This document shows positions 1-12,363 of a stretch of DNA of 64,000 bases, piece by piece; positions within the stretch are counted from its first letter, which is position 1, and each line of letters opens with the position of its first letter. This DNA is from Lepisosteus oculatus (Eukaryota; Chordata; Actinopteri; Semionotiformes; Lepisosteidae). Location: the NCBI RefSeq assembly GCF_040954835.1, contig NC_090698.1, forward strand, positions 1,548,501-1,612,500. Reading direction: 5' to 3'. Below the pieces are notes generated by a model. It was not told the origin of the DNA, did no database searches, and worked only from the letters and a program-made list of their open reading frames with translations. A program made the position numbers and the translations under genes.

Positions 1-3000
1 GCAGAGAGACCTCAAAATGGGCTCCTGGCCAGAACGATCCCAAATCACACAGAAGGTTTCAGCTGGGCAAAGAGGCTGAACACAAACCACTTATCCACTT
101 GAGAAAGGAAGGGAGTGAACGTAAGGATAGATGCAGAGAGGGAGCCGTTTAAAATCTGGCACCTGTCAGAAGTGGGCGAGGAGTCAGAATGGAGGAGCAC
201 ATCGACAAAAAATACCCACTTTAAAAGGTCATAAAGGACCGTCCCAATCACAAAATGTCAAATACTGTGAATTACATCTCAGGCTTCAGGAATTGTTTTG
301 ATACCTCCCTGTGGTGTTGGCAGAGATTTTGCCTCCACAGCGTAATTTGAAATGCCAGTGTGAAAGTTATGTTTAGAGAGCTTTTACAGCCAGACAAGTG
401 TCTTTTACAATGGATGCTGCAAAAAAGGAAGCTTTACAGACTTTGTTTTGCTTATTCTTAAATAATCTTAAGTTGTCCTTGGGTGGAAGTGGTTGGAGCT
501 GCTCACAGCTCTAACCTTGCAGCACAAGGATCCTGGGATCCTTTGACTTCAGCTTCAGGTTCCATTCTGTGAGGAGTTTGCATGGTCTTCCCATGTTCAC
601 GTGGGTTTCCAGGTACTCCGGTTTGCCAACACTTCCCAAGGACGTGCTGGGCTTGTCCGTCAATTCTAAATTGCCCCTTTTCCTCCTGCCTTCAAGGAGG
701 ACAAAAAACAGGGACTGAGACATAAGCAAGGGCATTTTACGCAATTTTATATGCAGCAAAAACATCAACAGAGCTCATCCATTTATTTTTGTCATGGAAA
801 AGCAAATCTGAAGGCTTTCACACACTTTATTCTGTGACTGCCTTGACAATGCAGCTTTTGTGCTCTTTAATTGGTTGTGTACCGAGTGTGGGAAGCTAAG
901 GGTTCAAGTTCTTCTCCTATTTCCTGCCAGGGAAGAAAGTCCTTCTCTTTCCCAGTGCTCAGTAAAGCTGCCATTCATTTGCTCAGGGCAACTCAGTGTC
1001 CTCCAGGGACTTGAGCCTCATCCATCCCTGTCCGAGAATTCCGATTCATTTAAGAGAGATTACATTCGGAAATTTAGAGCTAGAATAGTTTTTTTCTTTG
1101 CACACCCAAACAATATGAATCACCAGATGTGAATGAAGTGGGTTACCTCCGATGCTCCAACGCCCAGGCTGTGGGGTCGCACTCAGGATCCCCACGCCGC
1201 CCTTCATGCCACCCGCTGGCCTCAGCAGCCCTGCCAGTCGAAGGCCTCGATCCCAGTGACACTAGCGACAGGCCTGGAGACCGACACAGCCCGGTTTTGT
1301 GCTGGTGACTCTCCGGCTGCCGCCAGCGAGCTCAGGTTGGACTCTTTTCAAGTGGGAAGCAGAGCACATTGGAGCGACTTGCTTCCTTTCGAGCTCCCCG
1401 CTTCGTTACCTTGACCAAATTTAGCCTTCTGAAGAGACGCAGATCAAAATCACAACACTTTGCATTTTTCAGCGTGTACGTCAGTTCCACAACAATGTGA
1501 ACCAGGGAGGGCAAGGGCGGGTATGTTTTGTTATTTAAGAACTGGAAGCCAGAGTTTTATCACCTGTATGAGAGCTCTCGTAGGAAAGATTAAATCATAC
1601 CCACTGCACAAATTACATGAAGAATAATTACAACCGCAGAGGAGCAGCCCTTTGAGGTAACAACTGGAACTGGATGCATTTCAGACATTACAGAGCCAGC
1701 TGCTGCCTGACTGACCACAGCCATCAACACTCTGCTTTTAGAACTGGGGACAGGGCGGTAGCTGTAAATGAACTGTCAGCAGTTAAGTGAGATATCTGAA
1801 AAGCACACAAGTGAAGCATGCACCTTGTGGAAACCACTAAGGTAACAACATGAGCTTCAAAGCGTTACAACTCAAGCTAATTAAGAGATGTTTTGGTATT
1901 GCAGAAATACAACACACCTGATAAAAAAAGCAATCATCGCAGAGGAATACATAATAAAAGCACAATTGCTCAGTAACTGGGAGGTGTTATTTTTTATGCA
2001 TGAGGCCTACAGCTCACACGCAGGAGAACTGCTATTGCCCCTCAGCAGTCAATTTATTCTCCTGGAGAGCAGCACCTTCAATGGCAGAAGCCTCTTCTCC
2101 GCTGAAGGCTGGGAATGGGGGGTGCTTAGCATTTTGGGGGAAGTTAGCTAGAAAAACAGATCTGCCTCTTCTTCTGGTCATGTACAAATATGTACAATAT
2201 CCTTACAAAAAAGCATTAGCATCAGGAGCCAACTGGCTGCTCAGAATCCCCTCTTGCCTTTCCGAATAAAGTTCCTTTAGTTTCTCTGATCGATATCACA
2301 CTGTGCAAAAATCAACACAATTACCTTGAGATCTAAAACTGAGACAAGGCAGCTGCATAACAGAAAAAAGAGTCTGAGCCAGACCTGGGCTGAACTCACA
2401 GATGGGGTCGTTCTGTCGGGACAAACCAAGCTTGGCTCGCAGGCAGGAGAGGAATGGCAGAGCAGTTCACTGAAGAAGAATCTCATCAAGAGCTCAGTCT
2501 CCAGGAGGGCTCCCCATGAGGGCACTGAGCACACAGCATGGTGCAGTACAGGTGCCCCGTTATTCTGACTCTGCAGTTGAACAATACATAGTTCTCAGCC
2601 AGCGATCGTGAGGGCTTGGGGAGACGGGGAAGATCCCTCCCTTCTGAGGCCACCATCCGGATTCTAGATGCAAAGTATTTCGTTTGATAGACAGGCGACA
2701 GTATGAAACCCACTGGAGCCTGAGCACCGGAGGGAAAAAAGCAGAGGACTCACGATCAAGTTAAAATTTCTTACCCGAATGAAATGGCTAATATTATGAA
2801 TGCTGGACTGGCTCACAGTGACAGAGTGACCTCTAAACGGCTAGCCTGTGGGTCTGAACAACAGCATGTCCACCAAGTCAGAGACAGAAATGTTCACAGT
2901 GCGCACAACTGTTTTACTTCCAGGGAGGACAGTTTGATTTAGTTTTACCACCGTCGATGGATTAACAGATCATTTTGCTCACAAGGCCCTGTTTTTTAAG

Positions 3001-3359
3001 CAGCATTGATCATGTGTATTTCACCAAATATGCTGCACAATCTCCACCCTGATGTCAAGCTGAATAAGACTTTTTTGTACCAACATCTCAAATGAGAAGA
3101 AAAAATTAAACATAATTAAAGCAAAGCAATCAAGCCTTGTTGCTCCCCCATCAGAATGTGCACACTTGGGCTGTATCTTTGAGTCACTCAATTCCAACCA
3201 CGTGCCTGAGCTTAACCCCAAACCCAGAAAAAGCAGACAACGTTCCCACTTTGTGTTACTCCTACTGAAGCAGCTTGTGGGGGACCCCGTATTGAGGGAT
3301 CCTTGACAGTCCCTGCAGTTCTCTGGGTCTCTAGCTCAAAAATGAAGAGGTCCTGGTCA
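1..3359. other. Intergenic sequence downstream of GPR4
   Basis: No convincing coding exon was found on either strand. Open frames here are short and show no family resemblance. A SINE-like remnant sits at about 495-700. In mammals OPA3 lies on this side of GPR4, but I see no OPA3-like exon, so it must lie further left if the order is kept. Confidence 0.6.
495..700 (+). repeat. Degenerate fish SINE-like remnant
   Basis: The order of phrases (cagctct...ccttgcag, then ggatcctgggat, gaggagtttgcatg, cttcccatgttcacgtggg and tttccaggtactccgg) matches the body of the SINE-like repeat seen better preserved at 45925-46190. The copy is diverged and its ends are not clear. Confidence 0.45.
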
Positions 3360-4123
3360 ATACACTTTTCATTTTGCACAGTATGAATTTAAAATATAAA
3401 ATCATTTTAATATTAGGAGCAAACATTAAATAAGCCCTGTTTACCAAGAATAATTGTCTAATTCCATTTGTGGTTACCATAACTTTGTACAGTTATTTTA
3501 CAAGAAAACAGAACAAAAGATATATAAAACATAGCAAAATAACTTATAAAGTGACTGTGACTGCAATGTGCACTAAGACAAAACCTTCCAAAGCATGATA
3601 AGAACTCCTCTTTTGGTAGCAATTTCAGCTAACTGTGCGTTTGAAATTATTTGTGAATTTAAAACAATAAATTAACCTTCTTATAGAAACAAAACTATGG
3701 CTATGCAGTTCCAAAGAAACAGACAAAGGATCATTGCAGCTCTGATCTAAACTCCACGATCTGGAAGCTGCTGAGCTCTGGAAGAAGAGTTAACCCACAG
3801 TGCTGCACAGCTCTCTTTGTCGTGTCTGTTCGTGTTTAATCTTTAAACGCTGAACTTGGTTTGTACATCATTAAAAACATTTGACTTTTTGTCGCAATGA
3901 GTTACAGTTTAATTCCCCTCAAGTTACTTATTGGACATAAATATGGCAACCCTTCCTCAGTAGTAACTTTAATAACAAAATGTTGCATGGTTTTACGGGA
4001 AACAAACCGTGATTGCTCATAACCCTGATTTACACAAAACACTTACAAAAAAACAAAACGGAGTAAAATAAAGTACGCTCTCAAAACAGAATCGAGCCAT
4101 CAGTCTTGGCGGGCGTCTGCCCT
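3360..4123 (-). other. GPR4: Probable GPR4 3' UTR
   Basis: This AT-rich stretch lies directly downstream of the GPR4 stop and contains no coding signal. ATTAAA-type poly(A) hexamers occur on the minus strand near 3908 and 3838 and at about 3404, and the stop codon itself overlaps an AATAAA. I could not choose one cleavage site, so the left boundary is only the point where the AT-rich block fades. Confidence 0.35.
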
Positions 4124-5203
4124 TTATTTTTTGATACTCAGTATTTTCATCTGAAGGCACTCCTCTCGCAGGGCCACCAGCTCCGTCTTGGCCTCGTTGT
4201 AGAAGCTGGGCTTCTTGGAGGACAGCGGCGTCTCCACGGTGACGGAGGCGCTGGTCAAGATCTCGGGTCGCCGGGCCTTGGTGAAGATGCGCGTGAGGGT
4301 GCTCAGGGCACGGGTCACGTCGTGGCGGGCCCCCTCGTTGACGAAGCAGTACAGGATGGGGTCGGCCACGCAGTTGAGGCTGGTGAGCGCCAGGGACATG
4401 TGGTAGGCCGTGAAGATGTTCTCCTCGAAGCTGCAGTCGGACAGCTTGCTGAGGAACACGGCGCTGCGAGACAGCAGGATGACGTGGTAAGGGGCGAAGC
4501 AGAAGAGGACAATCACAATGAGGCTGAGGGCCAGGCGCTTGATCTTGGCTTTCTCCTGCTTCTCCGTGGAGATGTTCCCTTTGATGGCCTTCAGGATCCC
4601 ATGGTAGGAGAACAGCATGAGGATCCAGGGGAACAGGAAGCCCAGAAATATGCGGTACAGGTTCAACCAGGCCACCCAGTCCTCCATGGGATACTTCTCA
4701 AAACAGAAGGTGTGGTTGTAGCGGTCCTTGAAGAGCTCGTTGTGGAAGAGGGGCGTGGAGTTGGCCCCGATCTCGATGGCCCAGACGACGATGCTAACCA
4801 GCACCGCAGTCTTGACCCTGCGGATCCTGGCAAATTTCAGCGGATGAGCCACAGCCAGGTAGCGGTCCACGGAGATGCAGCAGAGGAAGGCGATGCTGAT
4901 GTAGATGTTGGTGTAGAAGATGAAACCAAAGAGCATGCAGGACTCCTGCCCGTGGATCCAGTTGTCGTGGTGGAGGAAGTAGTCGATCCACAGTGGTAGG
5001 GTAGCGATGTACAAGAGGTCTGCGATGGAGAGGTTGATCAGGTAGATTCCAAGCTCGTTCTTCTGTCTGACCTGCAGGTAGGCCGCCCAGAGGGCCATGC
5101 AGTTGGTGGGCAAGCCAAGGACCATCACCACGATGTACAAAGTTGGCTGGAAAAGATGGTCGATTTTCGAGTCCACATTGCAGCTGATCGAAGAGTTGCT
5201 CAT
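4124..5203 (-). CDS. GPR4: GPR4, proton-sensing G-protein-coupled receptor
   Basis: This is a complete 359-residue class A receptor coded by one exon (human GPR4 has 362). In the known family, extracellular acid protonates histidines and buried carboxylates, and the receptor signals at the plasma membrane mainly through Gs/cAMP, notably in endothelium. Seen here: an N-terminal sequon at N3; seven hydrophobic segments; the TM3/ECL2 disulfide pair C89 and C167; DRY at 113-115; CFAPYH at 235-240 in TM6; and DPILY at 281-285 in TM7. Histidines H78, H79, H84, H154, H164 and H268 and the acidic triad D62, E144 and D281 fall at the positions of the human proton-sensing residues (numbering one lower). 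The stretches LHHDNWIHG and [14 protein letters not shown] favour GPR4 over GPR65, GPR68 and GPR132. The start has A at -3 and no upstream ATG in the adjacent leader. The C-terminal tail is Ser/Thr-rich. EML2 lies next, in the same orientation, as in human. Confidence 0.97.
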   Translation of the reverse strand: MSNSSISCNVDSKIDHLFQPTLYIVVMVLGLPTNCMALWAAYLQVRQKNELGIYLINLSIADLLYIATLPLWIDYFLHHDNWIHGQESCMLFGFIFYTNIYISIAFLCCISVDRYLAVAHPLKFARIRRVKTAVLVSIVVWAIEIGANSTPLFHNELFKDRYNHTFCFEKYPMEDWVAWLNLYRIFLGFLFPWILMLFSYHGILKAIKGNISTEKQEKAKIKRLALSLIVIVLFCFAPYHVILLSRSAVFLSKLSDCSFEENIFTAYHMSLALTSLNCVADPILYCFVNEGARHDVTRALSTLTRIFTKARRPEILTSASVTVETPLSSKKPSFYNEAKTELVALREECLQMKILSIKK

Positions 5204-5305
5204 TGTCTTATCGTCGTAAACAGTGAGTCAAAAATTAAAATAACTCCAATGAAATCAAAGATGTTTATAATCCACTTCACAACAGTAAAGTGTTCCCAGT
5301 GTCTC
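5204..5305 (-). other. GPR4: Candidate 5' UTR part of the GPR4 coding exon
   Basis: Upstream of the ATG the minus strand reads CTCTGTTACCTTAG then GAGAC, a usable splice acceptor with the exon beginning at 5305. The resulting 102-nt leader has no ATG. Human GPR4 also has a non-coding first exon spliced to a single coding exon. An alternative AG lies about 25 nt further upstream, so the exact boundary is uncertain. Confidence 0.35.
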
Positions 5306-6279
5306 CTAAGGTAACAGAGCCGTGCTGGCATTTGGTTTTGAAAAGAATCCCACTGTCCTGTTTTGAGACCATTACCCACACCAGTGAGCCTTGATGACAG
5401 TTGAAGTCAGTAAGTGTCCTGAGGAGGAGGCACCAGTCAGCAATCTAAACAGCGCTCTGCCCTTTGTGCCTGCCCCCTGGGACGTACAGAGATCCTGTCA
5501 GCAACAGAAAGGGATAGAAATTTCCTGTGGTGGAGTTTTAGGAGATTTGTGCAGTACATGCAATAATACATAGTCAGGTTTAGCAGCCTTTGCGTCTTTA
5601 GCCTGGGGGTCTTTTCCAGCGAGGCTACCTCAGGATGGCTCTCCAGTTTCCGTCCCCTGTTCCTGCAAGAAGCGCTTCCCAAGGGCCAGAGGAGGTGCCT
5701 GTTATCACCAGAGGGACACGCGGTAAAGCCTGGCTCTCCCCTAAGGCTTCCATATATATCCTGCTGGGATATTCCCAATGTCTTTCCAGCACCACAGAGG
5801 AACTTCCTGGCGTCTTCCCTCTGTTTCTGTCAGGAAGGTGAGTTGGTCGCATCAGCGGGAGGCCAGCTTCACGGATTCTCTGCTGGCCTTTGCCTTTACC
5901 CCATCTGCAGGACAGAAAAACAGGGGGGTGACTGGATGCTTCTGGAAACGGTAATGAGAAGTAAACTAGACCAGCCGACAGGCATGGATTTAGAAAAGAC
6001 AGGCCTTGCCTAAATAAATGGAAATCCTTAACTGAAGTTTGGGATGGATAGCAAAAAACAAGCCAATTTCACCCAGCTGTTCTAAATCAAAATCATTCCC
6101 ACCGTCATCTCAAGCAAACACCTCATTTCACATTCCAATCCAGTATTCCTCCTCCACCCCATCTGCCACATTCCCAAGCAGATTCATCCAAAACTATCCT
6201 AAAATACTCAATAAACATTCACAAGGCATCTGATTGTTGGGTGTCGGTATTCATCAGGAAATTCTGTTACAAGCAACAG
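5306..6279. other. Non-coding sequence, GPR4 upstream or intron
   Basis: No exon or recognisable repeat was seen. If GPR4 starts in the CpG island near 37 kb, this is the 3' end of its first intron. Confidence 0.5.
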
Positions 6280-6860
6280 CAACAATGGATAGTAAGAGAG
6301 CCTTTGACATGGTGTAGTTAGGCTTTTAACAAAGTTCCTCATTAAGAATTTTCAGGGGGATGAGTCTGTTGGTATTGAGAGTTTAACATAAAACAGAGAG
6401 TACAGATTGGGAGGCGAATGCTCAAATTGGTCAAATAAGTAATCAAGTTACAGCAACAGGGATAATAGTGACTGAGCCTCATACAGTATGTATTTTAATG
6501 AGATAGAATATAGTATCATTAGTAAAATAGTCTAGGAGTAGACTATTTTTAAATATTCCAAATCCTAAAAGCCACTGACAAAGGGAACTGCATGGCCTCC
6601 TTTAGAATCATCTCACACAGGAATCGGAGGACACAGATGGAATCTGGAGAAAGTGTATTCAAATCTGAAAACAGGAGGAAAATCCTTACACAAAGGGTTG
6701 TGGGAGTCTGGAGCAAATTACTAGCCACGCTGTTGTTAGACCCACTCAGGGCTGCTGGTAGATGAGATCCTCAAATTTATTGAGGATAAGTGATTACAAA
6801 AAAAACTACTCACACTAAATAGCCTTCTGTAATTTGGAAACGTTCTTATGTTCTGTCTAA
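6280..6860 (+). mobile_element. CR1-like LINE fragment, internally deleted
   Basis: Near 6285-6310 the plus strand encodes LDSKRAFDMV, the counterpart of the reverse-transcriptase LDxxKAFDxV block. Near 6655-6720 it encodes KILTQRVVGVWSKLL, the counterpart of the C-terminal FFTQRVVxxWNKLP signature of CR1-clade ORF2. These two blocks are normally over 1 kb apart, so the middle has been lost. The tail at about 6815-6855 resembles the shared LINE 3' end. Confidence 0.7.
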
Positions 6861-7285
6861 TACATCAGCAAATAGATTCAGCTCATAATTTGTCCAGGCA
6901 ATTATAAAAATAATTTCTCTACTCATGTCTTAAAAAGATTTCAAGATTTTGCTCAGGCAGCTCAAAACGTGAAGCAGAATATTATATGAAATTGGTCACC
7001 TTACATACTTCTGTGGGGTTTTACTATGCCAGAATTCTCAGTAGATTGATTTCTTTCATTTCATTGATTTTGAAGGTCCTGTACTAATAATAACAATAAG
7101 CTGATGGTTGCAAGTACAAAGGAGTGAGGATGAGTGAGTTCAAACCATTTGAGATTTACTGAAAAAACATATATGCTATACATATATATAAACATCTCCT
7201 ATACTCGATGAGGACTGTCTTACTCATTAGCGTCTGTTTCAATTCAGGTTTAATTGCCAGTATTGTGGTTGTGTATTATCTAAAC

Positions 7286-7490
7286 CAGAGGTCTCCAATC
7301 CTGATCCTGGAGTGCCAGTGTGTCTGCAGGTGCTCCAGGTCTCAAGCACAAGAGCACCTGAAGAGCTGGACGAGGCTGTTAAACCGGTCCAATTAAGCCA
7401 ATAATGAGATGCTTCAGGTCGTTATGAACCACACTGGATTGAAAATGTCTAGACACACCAACCCTCCAGGACCAGGTCTGGCGGTCCCTG
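7286..7490. mobile_element. hAT-type MITE with exact 8-bp target duplication
   Basis: This is a 205-bp non-autonomous element. Its ends are CAGAGGTC...GGTCCCTG, and the flanks ATCTAAAC at 7278-7285 and 7491-7498 are identical. The terminal inverted repeats extend about 45 bp, with shared blocks such as TCCTGGAG and GTGTGTCT. Termini of the CAG...CTG type with an 8-bp duplication are diagnostic of the hAT superfamily. No coding capacity. Confidence 0.85.
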
Positions 7491-7498
7491 ATCTAAAC

Positions 7499-9501
7499 AC
7501 AATCTTAAAAAAAATCTCTGTGTTGCACAAATTCTCAGCTTAATCAACAAACCAAACATTTAAAAAAAATATTTGTTATGATTAAGCTGAAGACACATGA
7601 AACTAAAATAAACATTTCTGCTGTCACAAGCACGGCAGAAAGATGACCCTGCTGGGCTCGGTACCTGGCGCAGACGGGATCTGCTGGCAGTGCTGGGGGG
7701 AAGAGATGTGAACACTTTGTTCCACAGCCTCAATAATGGGTGGAGCTGGGGACTTTTCTTCTCCATCCTGCCTGCTGGGGCGCTGGCTCTCTGGGGCACT
7801 GGACTGACTCAACTAGAGGCTCACTAAGGGGCTGAATGTCAACACAGCTTAAAGACTGACCCCACAAACCACACTCCTGCTCCTTTCAGGACCTCGAATG
7901 TCCAAGTAACGGTCATAACTGGGTCCTTCCTTGTAAGGAAAGAGACCTCAGGCAGGAGATGAATTAATCACATTATTTTGTTTTATCCTTGAAGCTTTGA
8001 CCATCTCTGGAACTTGAAAGCAAACTGGCAATAACTACCAGTTCCTAGACTTCCAGGGAAGATGAATGCAGAACCAGCAAGGGCAGGATCTGAAATGGCC
8101 CACAGAAAACAGATCTGTCGGGACAAGGCAGACACAGAGCGCAGCAGACACGTTTGGAAAGCAGAGCTACAGATTGAATGGGTGAGGCATAAAAAGTGAA
8201 TACAGCATGCTTGAACTGGTGAGCAGGGGAAAGCTCTGGGTTGCAGATCAACTGGATAAAGAACATCCAAATAAGGTTCAATAAAAAGCACTGAACAAGG
8301 ATCCGTCCAGGGTATACTGAAGGAAGGACTCTGCACTGGAGCTTGGATACAGTGATGCATCTGCGTTTGAGAGTGTGTGCTGGCTGCAAAGGAACAAGTG
8401 AAAGCTAGTTCTTATGTTCCACTTCTAATTCCTCTTAGATGAATCTCTTCTTCAGGTATGAACAGCTGAGCCATTGCATTTCTTCTTTCTACTTTACAGC
8501 GCAGAATCAGCCTTTCCTTGCTCCTTGATGTCTGGGTCGGCAGCAGTGATGTCTCAGGGGGTGAAGTGGGGGTAGCGCACCACCCTGGGGTCCCCCAGAG
8601 CCACCATGTTTTCAGTGTGTTGGTGTGACAAGAGCGAGACTCAGCAAGCGCATGTTCACAAGTCTGCCTGTCACCACAACAAAACACAAAAAAGAGATCA
8701 AATCCACCTGAGCTGAAATGAAAAGAGAGGAAAAGAGCTTGAAGCTGTACAGCCGCAGGGCTACAGTGCTGTATCTCAGAGGGCCTGATAGCAGGAGTAC
8801 AGCTGCTCTTATCTAGGTCTTGACATTCCAGCCAAACATCTCTCTTGCCAGCTATAATTAAACTTCCTTTGAATGCCTTCCTTTACAATCTTCTGTGAAT
8901 ACATTCTAGAAAAAAAAACAATAATGAGCGTAATTGCAATTTCAAAAGCTTGCAATCTGTGACTGGGGCAATTTACTTTCAGGGTACAACTTTGATAAAA
9001 ATCTCATTTTGTGATTAGCTTGAAATTTCTCCTCTTGCTGGGCAGCTTATTCATAGCCTACTGTGTACTATATTTGCTGGATTATAGCACAAAAGAGATA
9101 AATTAATGTGTGTAGCCCAGCAAAGACTGATCTTATTCAGAAACAGAACAAAAAACAGCCAGATTGGATTTCAATGGGTTTAACAAATCTGATAGATTCC
9201 TTTCATGGTGGAAACACATTTGAAGAGTTTTTCTGTTCTACTTTACATTACTAAGGTGCAGCTTGCCTTTTCAATTCTATGTATATTTATATTTAGCTCA
9301 ATGTAATTGCATGGTTACTGTACTTACTTACTGCCTGACGTAAGTTTCAGTATAAAAAGCAAAAGAAAACAGACCATGAAATGCAATACACCTTTCATTA
9401 ACAGGAGTATCAGCAAAGCTTATCTCTCACATATCGTGATCGTGTGCACTTGTTTCCAGTTCAGATACAGGTTGCACTGGTTTATGATAAAATGGCTCAC
9501 A
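7499..9501. other. Non-coding sequence
   Basis: I saw no gene. The stretch is moderately AT-rich with short meaningless open frames, and no repeat could be assigned with confidence. Confidence 0.5.
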
Positions 9502-9697
9502 CAATTCTGGCCCTGCAGGGCTAGTGTGTCTGCAGGCTTTCATTCCTGCTCAGCTCTTAACCACCGATCTCGGCTCATTCTTTGCCTAATGAAACCAGAA
9601 AATCATTTACTTGTCCCAGCTCTTCAGTTGCTGGTGATTTCGGGGGAGCTGGAAGACCTGCAGACACACCAGCCCTCTGGGAACCAGGACTGCCCTG
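9502..9697. mobile_element. hAT-type MITE, second copy
   Basis: This is the same family as the element at 7286-7490. The left arm CAATTCTGGCCCTGCAGGG...GTGTGTCTGCAGG mirrors the right arm, whose complement reads CAGGGCAGTCCTGGTTCC...GTGTGTCTGCAGG. The flanks GGCTCACA and AGCTGACG match at only five of eight positions, so the target duplication is decayed or the left end is off by a few bases. Confidence 0.65.
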
Positions 9698-11025
9698 AGC
9701 TGACGCAGGGAGCTCACACAGGGGCTGGACGTGTCTTCTCTGTGTGCAAATGAAAATGAGGGCACCTGCAGGTAACGCTCACATAGCGCCATGTGACCAA
9801 GGGAAACACATTCAAGTCATGATATTTGGATGCCATTATTCATGTGCACAATGGGAGTGTTTGTGATAAGGATCAATATTGCTGCTTGGTGCAGCATATG
9901 ATCAACACTATTGTCACAAGTTTGGCCAATGGCACAGTCTTTCACTGGCAGCACAAACTCTAAAACACACTGCCTGTTGAAGTCTCTACGGCATACTCTT
10001 GCTAGTGACTTTCATGTTACAAGGTCCCAGGGGTTTCTGGAGAGATAGTGGCTGGTGTGCTGCCTGATTTTTATTGGCCCCAAATAAGTTCAATACAAAT
10101 CAGGTCAGGAACAGTTTCAGTCCTTGCAGTCAAGTCGTCAGTACAAATCAGTAGGAATCAAGTCAGGGACACCCTCATTGTTTTTCTTCTTTTCTAGTTA
10201 TCATATATCCTCCTCCCTGGTTTCCTGCTTAAAGCTTTTAAGCTTGGAGAGCTGCCCTGCACTTGCCTAAAACTCTTGAAAGCCAGTTAAACTCCTGGAA
10301 TTACAAAGGCAAACACTCCGGCCAGATTTCAGATGTCCTTTAAAGTTTCTTCTTTAGTCTGGTGGCACTAAGAAATGTGTGAGGTTGTCAGAAATCCACT
10401 TGTGGTAAAATAAAACAGAAAAAGACCTGCCTCAAATACCGAAAATCACACCGGGACCCACTCCAGAATGACAGATGTACAATCACAAGCCAATTCGCAG
10501 TGCTTTGTTTGGCTCTAAATCCCACTAAAATTAGGTCCCTGCTGTGTTAGACAGAATACCACAATCTCTCTGCCAGAACATTTGATCTCGCTGCATTACA
10601 GCTACGGTCCTTGTATCCGCAAGTTTCCAGACAAACCCAGAAAACATGAGGGTCAGACCACACAGTGACTGGCTGTAATCTGATTGCAACTTCAGCTTTT
10701 CATTGTATTTTTGCTTAATTTTTCAAAAAAAGGTATGGAAGCAGTAACTGGATCCACATGGGAACAAGAGGTCTGTAATCTTACTTAACCCTTCAATCAA
10801 TTTAATTCAAATGAAATAAGTGCTTCCTGGTTTCAGTCCCCATGCATGCTTTCATAGTTTCCACTTGGCCCTCGACTGTCCCTTGGAGACTAAAGAGATT
10901 CAGTTACCCTGGCCTGTCTGTCCTTGAAATTTCTTTAATTGAATGTTCAAATGCAATTATGTTTAAAACACTGTGAGACTTTGGAGAGAGACAGTATGTG
11001 AAAATTGTTTCAGTTGAAAATTTAG
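9698..11025. other. Non-coding sequence
   Basis: No exon, RNA gene or assigned repeat was seen. The segment around 10080-10170 repeats short phrases (caatacaaatcaggtcagg, gtacaaatcagtagg), which may be a decayed short duplication. Confidence 0.45.
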
Positions 11026-11190
11026 ACTCAATGGAGTATAGTAGTCAATAAGAACTCAACGGAGTATAGTACAGACAGTACAGTACTCAATGGAGTATAG
11101 TACAGTCAGTACAGTACAGTACTCAATGGAGTATAGTACAGTCAGTACAGTACAGTACAGTACTCAATGGAGTACAGTACAATTGCAGAG
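11026..11190 (+). repeat. Minisatellite built on an actcaatggagtatagtac core
   Basis: The core ACTCAATGGAGTATAGTA recurs five times with spacers made of growing numbers of CAGTA steps (cagtcagtacagtacagtac). The unit length rises along the array, from roughly 36 to roughly 51 bp, which suggests slippage nested inside a larger tandem duplication. Confidence 0.85.
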
Positions 11191-11705
11191 TCACGGAGAA
11201 GCCAGGAGCAGTGGTGACCGTTCAGAGACTGAGATGAACAGCAGCTGAGCTTCGGGATTTCTCTGCATTATCAAAAAGTACACAGCAGAGAACACCCAGA
11301 GAAGTGCAACAAGACTCAGTACAGGTCTTTAGCAAATGTCTTACACAGGAACTTAACCCTTTCAATTTCGATAAACCACAACTAAGAAAACTCTTGTTTT
11401 GAGGTTTTAAAAACTTTCAAAGTAGTCAATGAAACTGGCCCCGGTAGTTCCTTCAACACAACACTTGGGACAGATCAGCAGCGCACTTTGTAGAGCCAGA
11501 GATAGAAGAAAATGTCAGAGCTATTCCTGATGCCCTGATAGAAATGTATTGTTTATAACGATGACTCGATAATATCATTACCAGGCTTCCCGTGCCTGGA
11601 ACAAGCACTCACTCCCACCAGCACAATATTAACACTCAACGGCCGTGAACTCACAGCAGCCCTGCCTGCACAGCAAGCAATACAGTATGACTGCCCTATC
11701 TTCCT

Positions 11706-11790
11706 CACACCTGAAGAAGGCTGCCCAGCCAAAACATCACGTTTTCTTTCTTCTCTTTTCAGCAGGAATAGACCTATTACTTGTTCCTAA
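11706..11790 (+). repeat. Dispersed CTGAAGA...GAAAC / TTTACTTGTTCC repeat, copy 1
   Basis: This belongs to a family of about 80 bp with a head CACCTGAAGAAGGCT...CC(G/A)AAAC, a pyrimidine run, then TTTTCAGCAGGAATAGACC and TTACTTGTTCC. Copies also lie at 12319, 22599 (minus), 45081 and 55009. The head can pair as GGCT-GCCC-AGCC. The 3' part carries an AATAAA-like word in other copies, as in retroelement tails. The family name is not known to me. Confidence 0.75.
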
Positions 11791-12318
11791 GCAATCCGGT
11801 AAGAGAGCACCAGGGGAAAGTCCAAGCAGGCTCCACCTGAAACAGATGACCGACTCGTTTGAAAAACATGAAACGGCAGAAAAAAAATGAGTGTGCAGAA
11901 AAACATGGTGAATGTCCATTTTTAACGTTCTGTCATCAGCTTCGTACATCACATCAAGATTGTTCCATACCAGTTCTGCCAGAGAACTGTATAAATTTGA
12001 GGTTTACGTCTATAAAACATACTACATGCACATTAACAAACAGTTGCAGGAGTATCTGATAGCACTTAAAAACTGCCTCGGGGATTGCTGTCTTCTCCAG
12101 CGGCCCTAACTGAAAACCAATGTGGACACTGACTGCTGCAAGGCACACAGAACCAGGATGCACACTAGTGACACGTAGCATCTAGTGTCACAGTAGTGAT
12201 ATCACAGGTGTTACTCCTGACAGCGCAGGCCATCTCTGCACACGGCTCCAATGCCCAAGGCCTTCAAGGAGCATGGCGCTGAGGAACTGACAGGAGGTTC
12301 TGGGGCAGGACTGGCTTG

Positions 12319-12363
12319 AGTTTCTCTTCTCTTATCAGCATGGAATAACCCTTTACTTGTTCC
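12319..12363 (+). repeat. Dispersed TTTCTCTTCT...TTGTTCC repeat, 3' part only
   Basis: Only the tail half of the family is present: TTTCTCTTCTCTTATCAGCA, then TGGAATAACCCTTTACTTGTTCC-like sequence. It lies about 530 bp downstream of a full copy in the same orientation. Confidence 0.6.

Noticed and set aside
4106-4999. A 297-codon open frame on the plus strand opposite GPR4
   Set aside because: It is a shadow of the GC-biased codons of GPR4 read in antisense; it is rich in Glu, Gly, Asp and Val with no domain, and GPR4 on the other strand is unmistakable.
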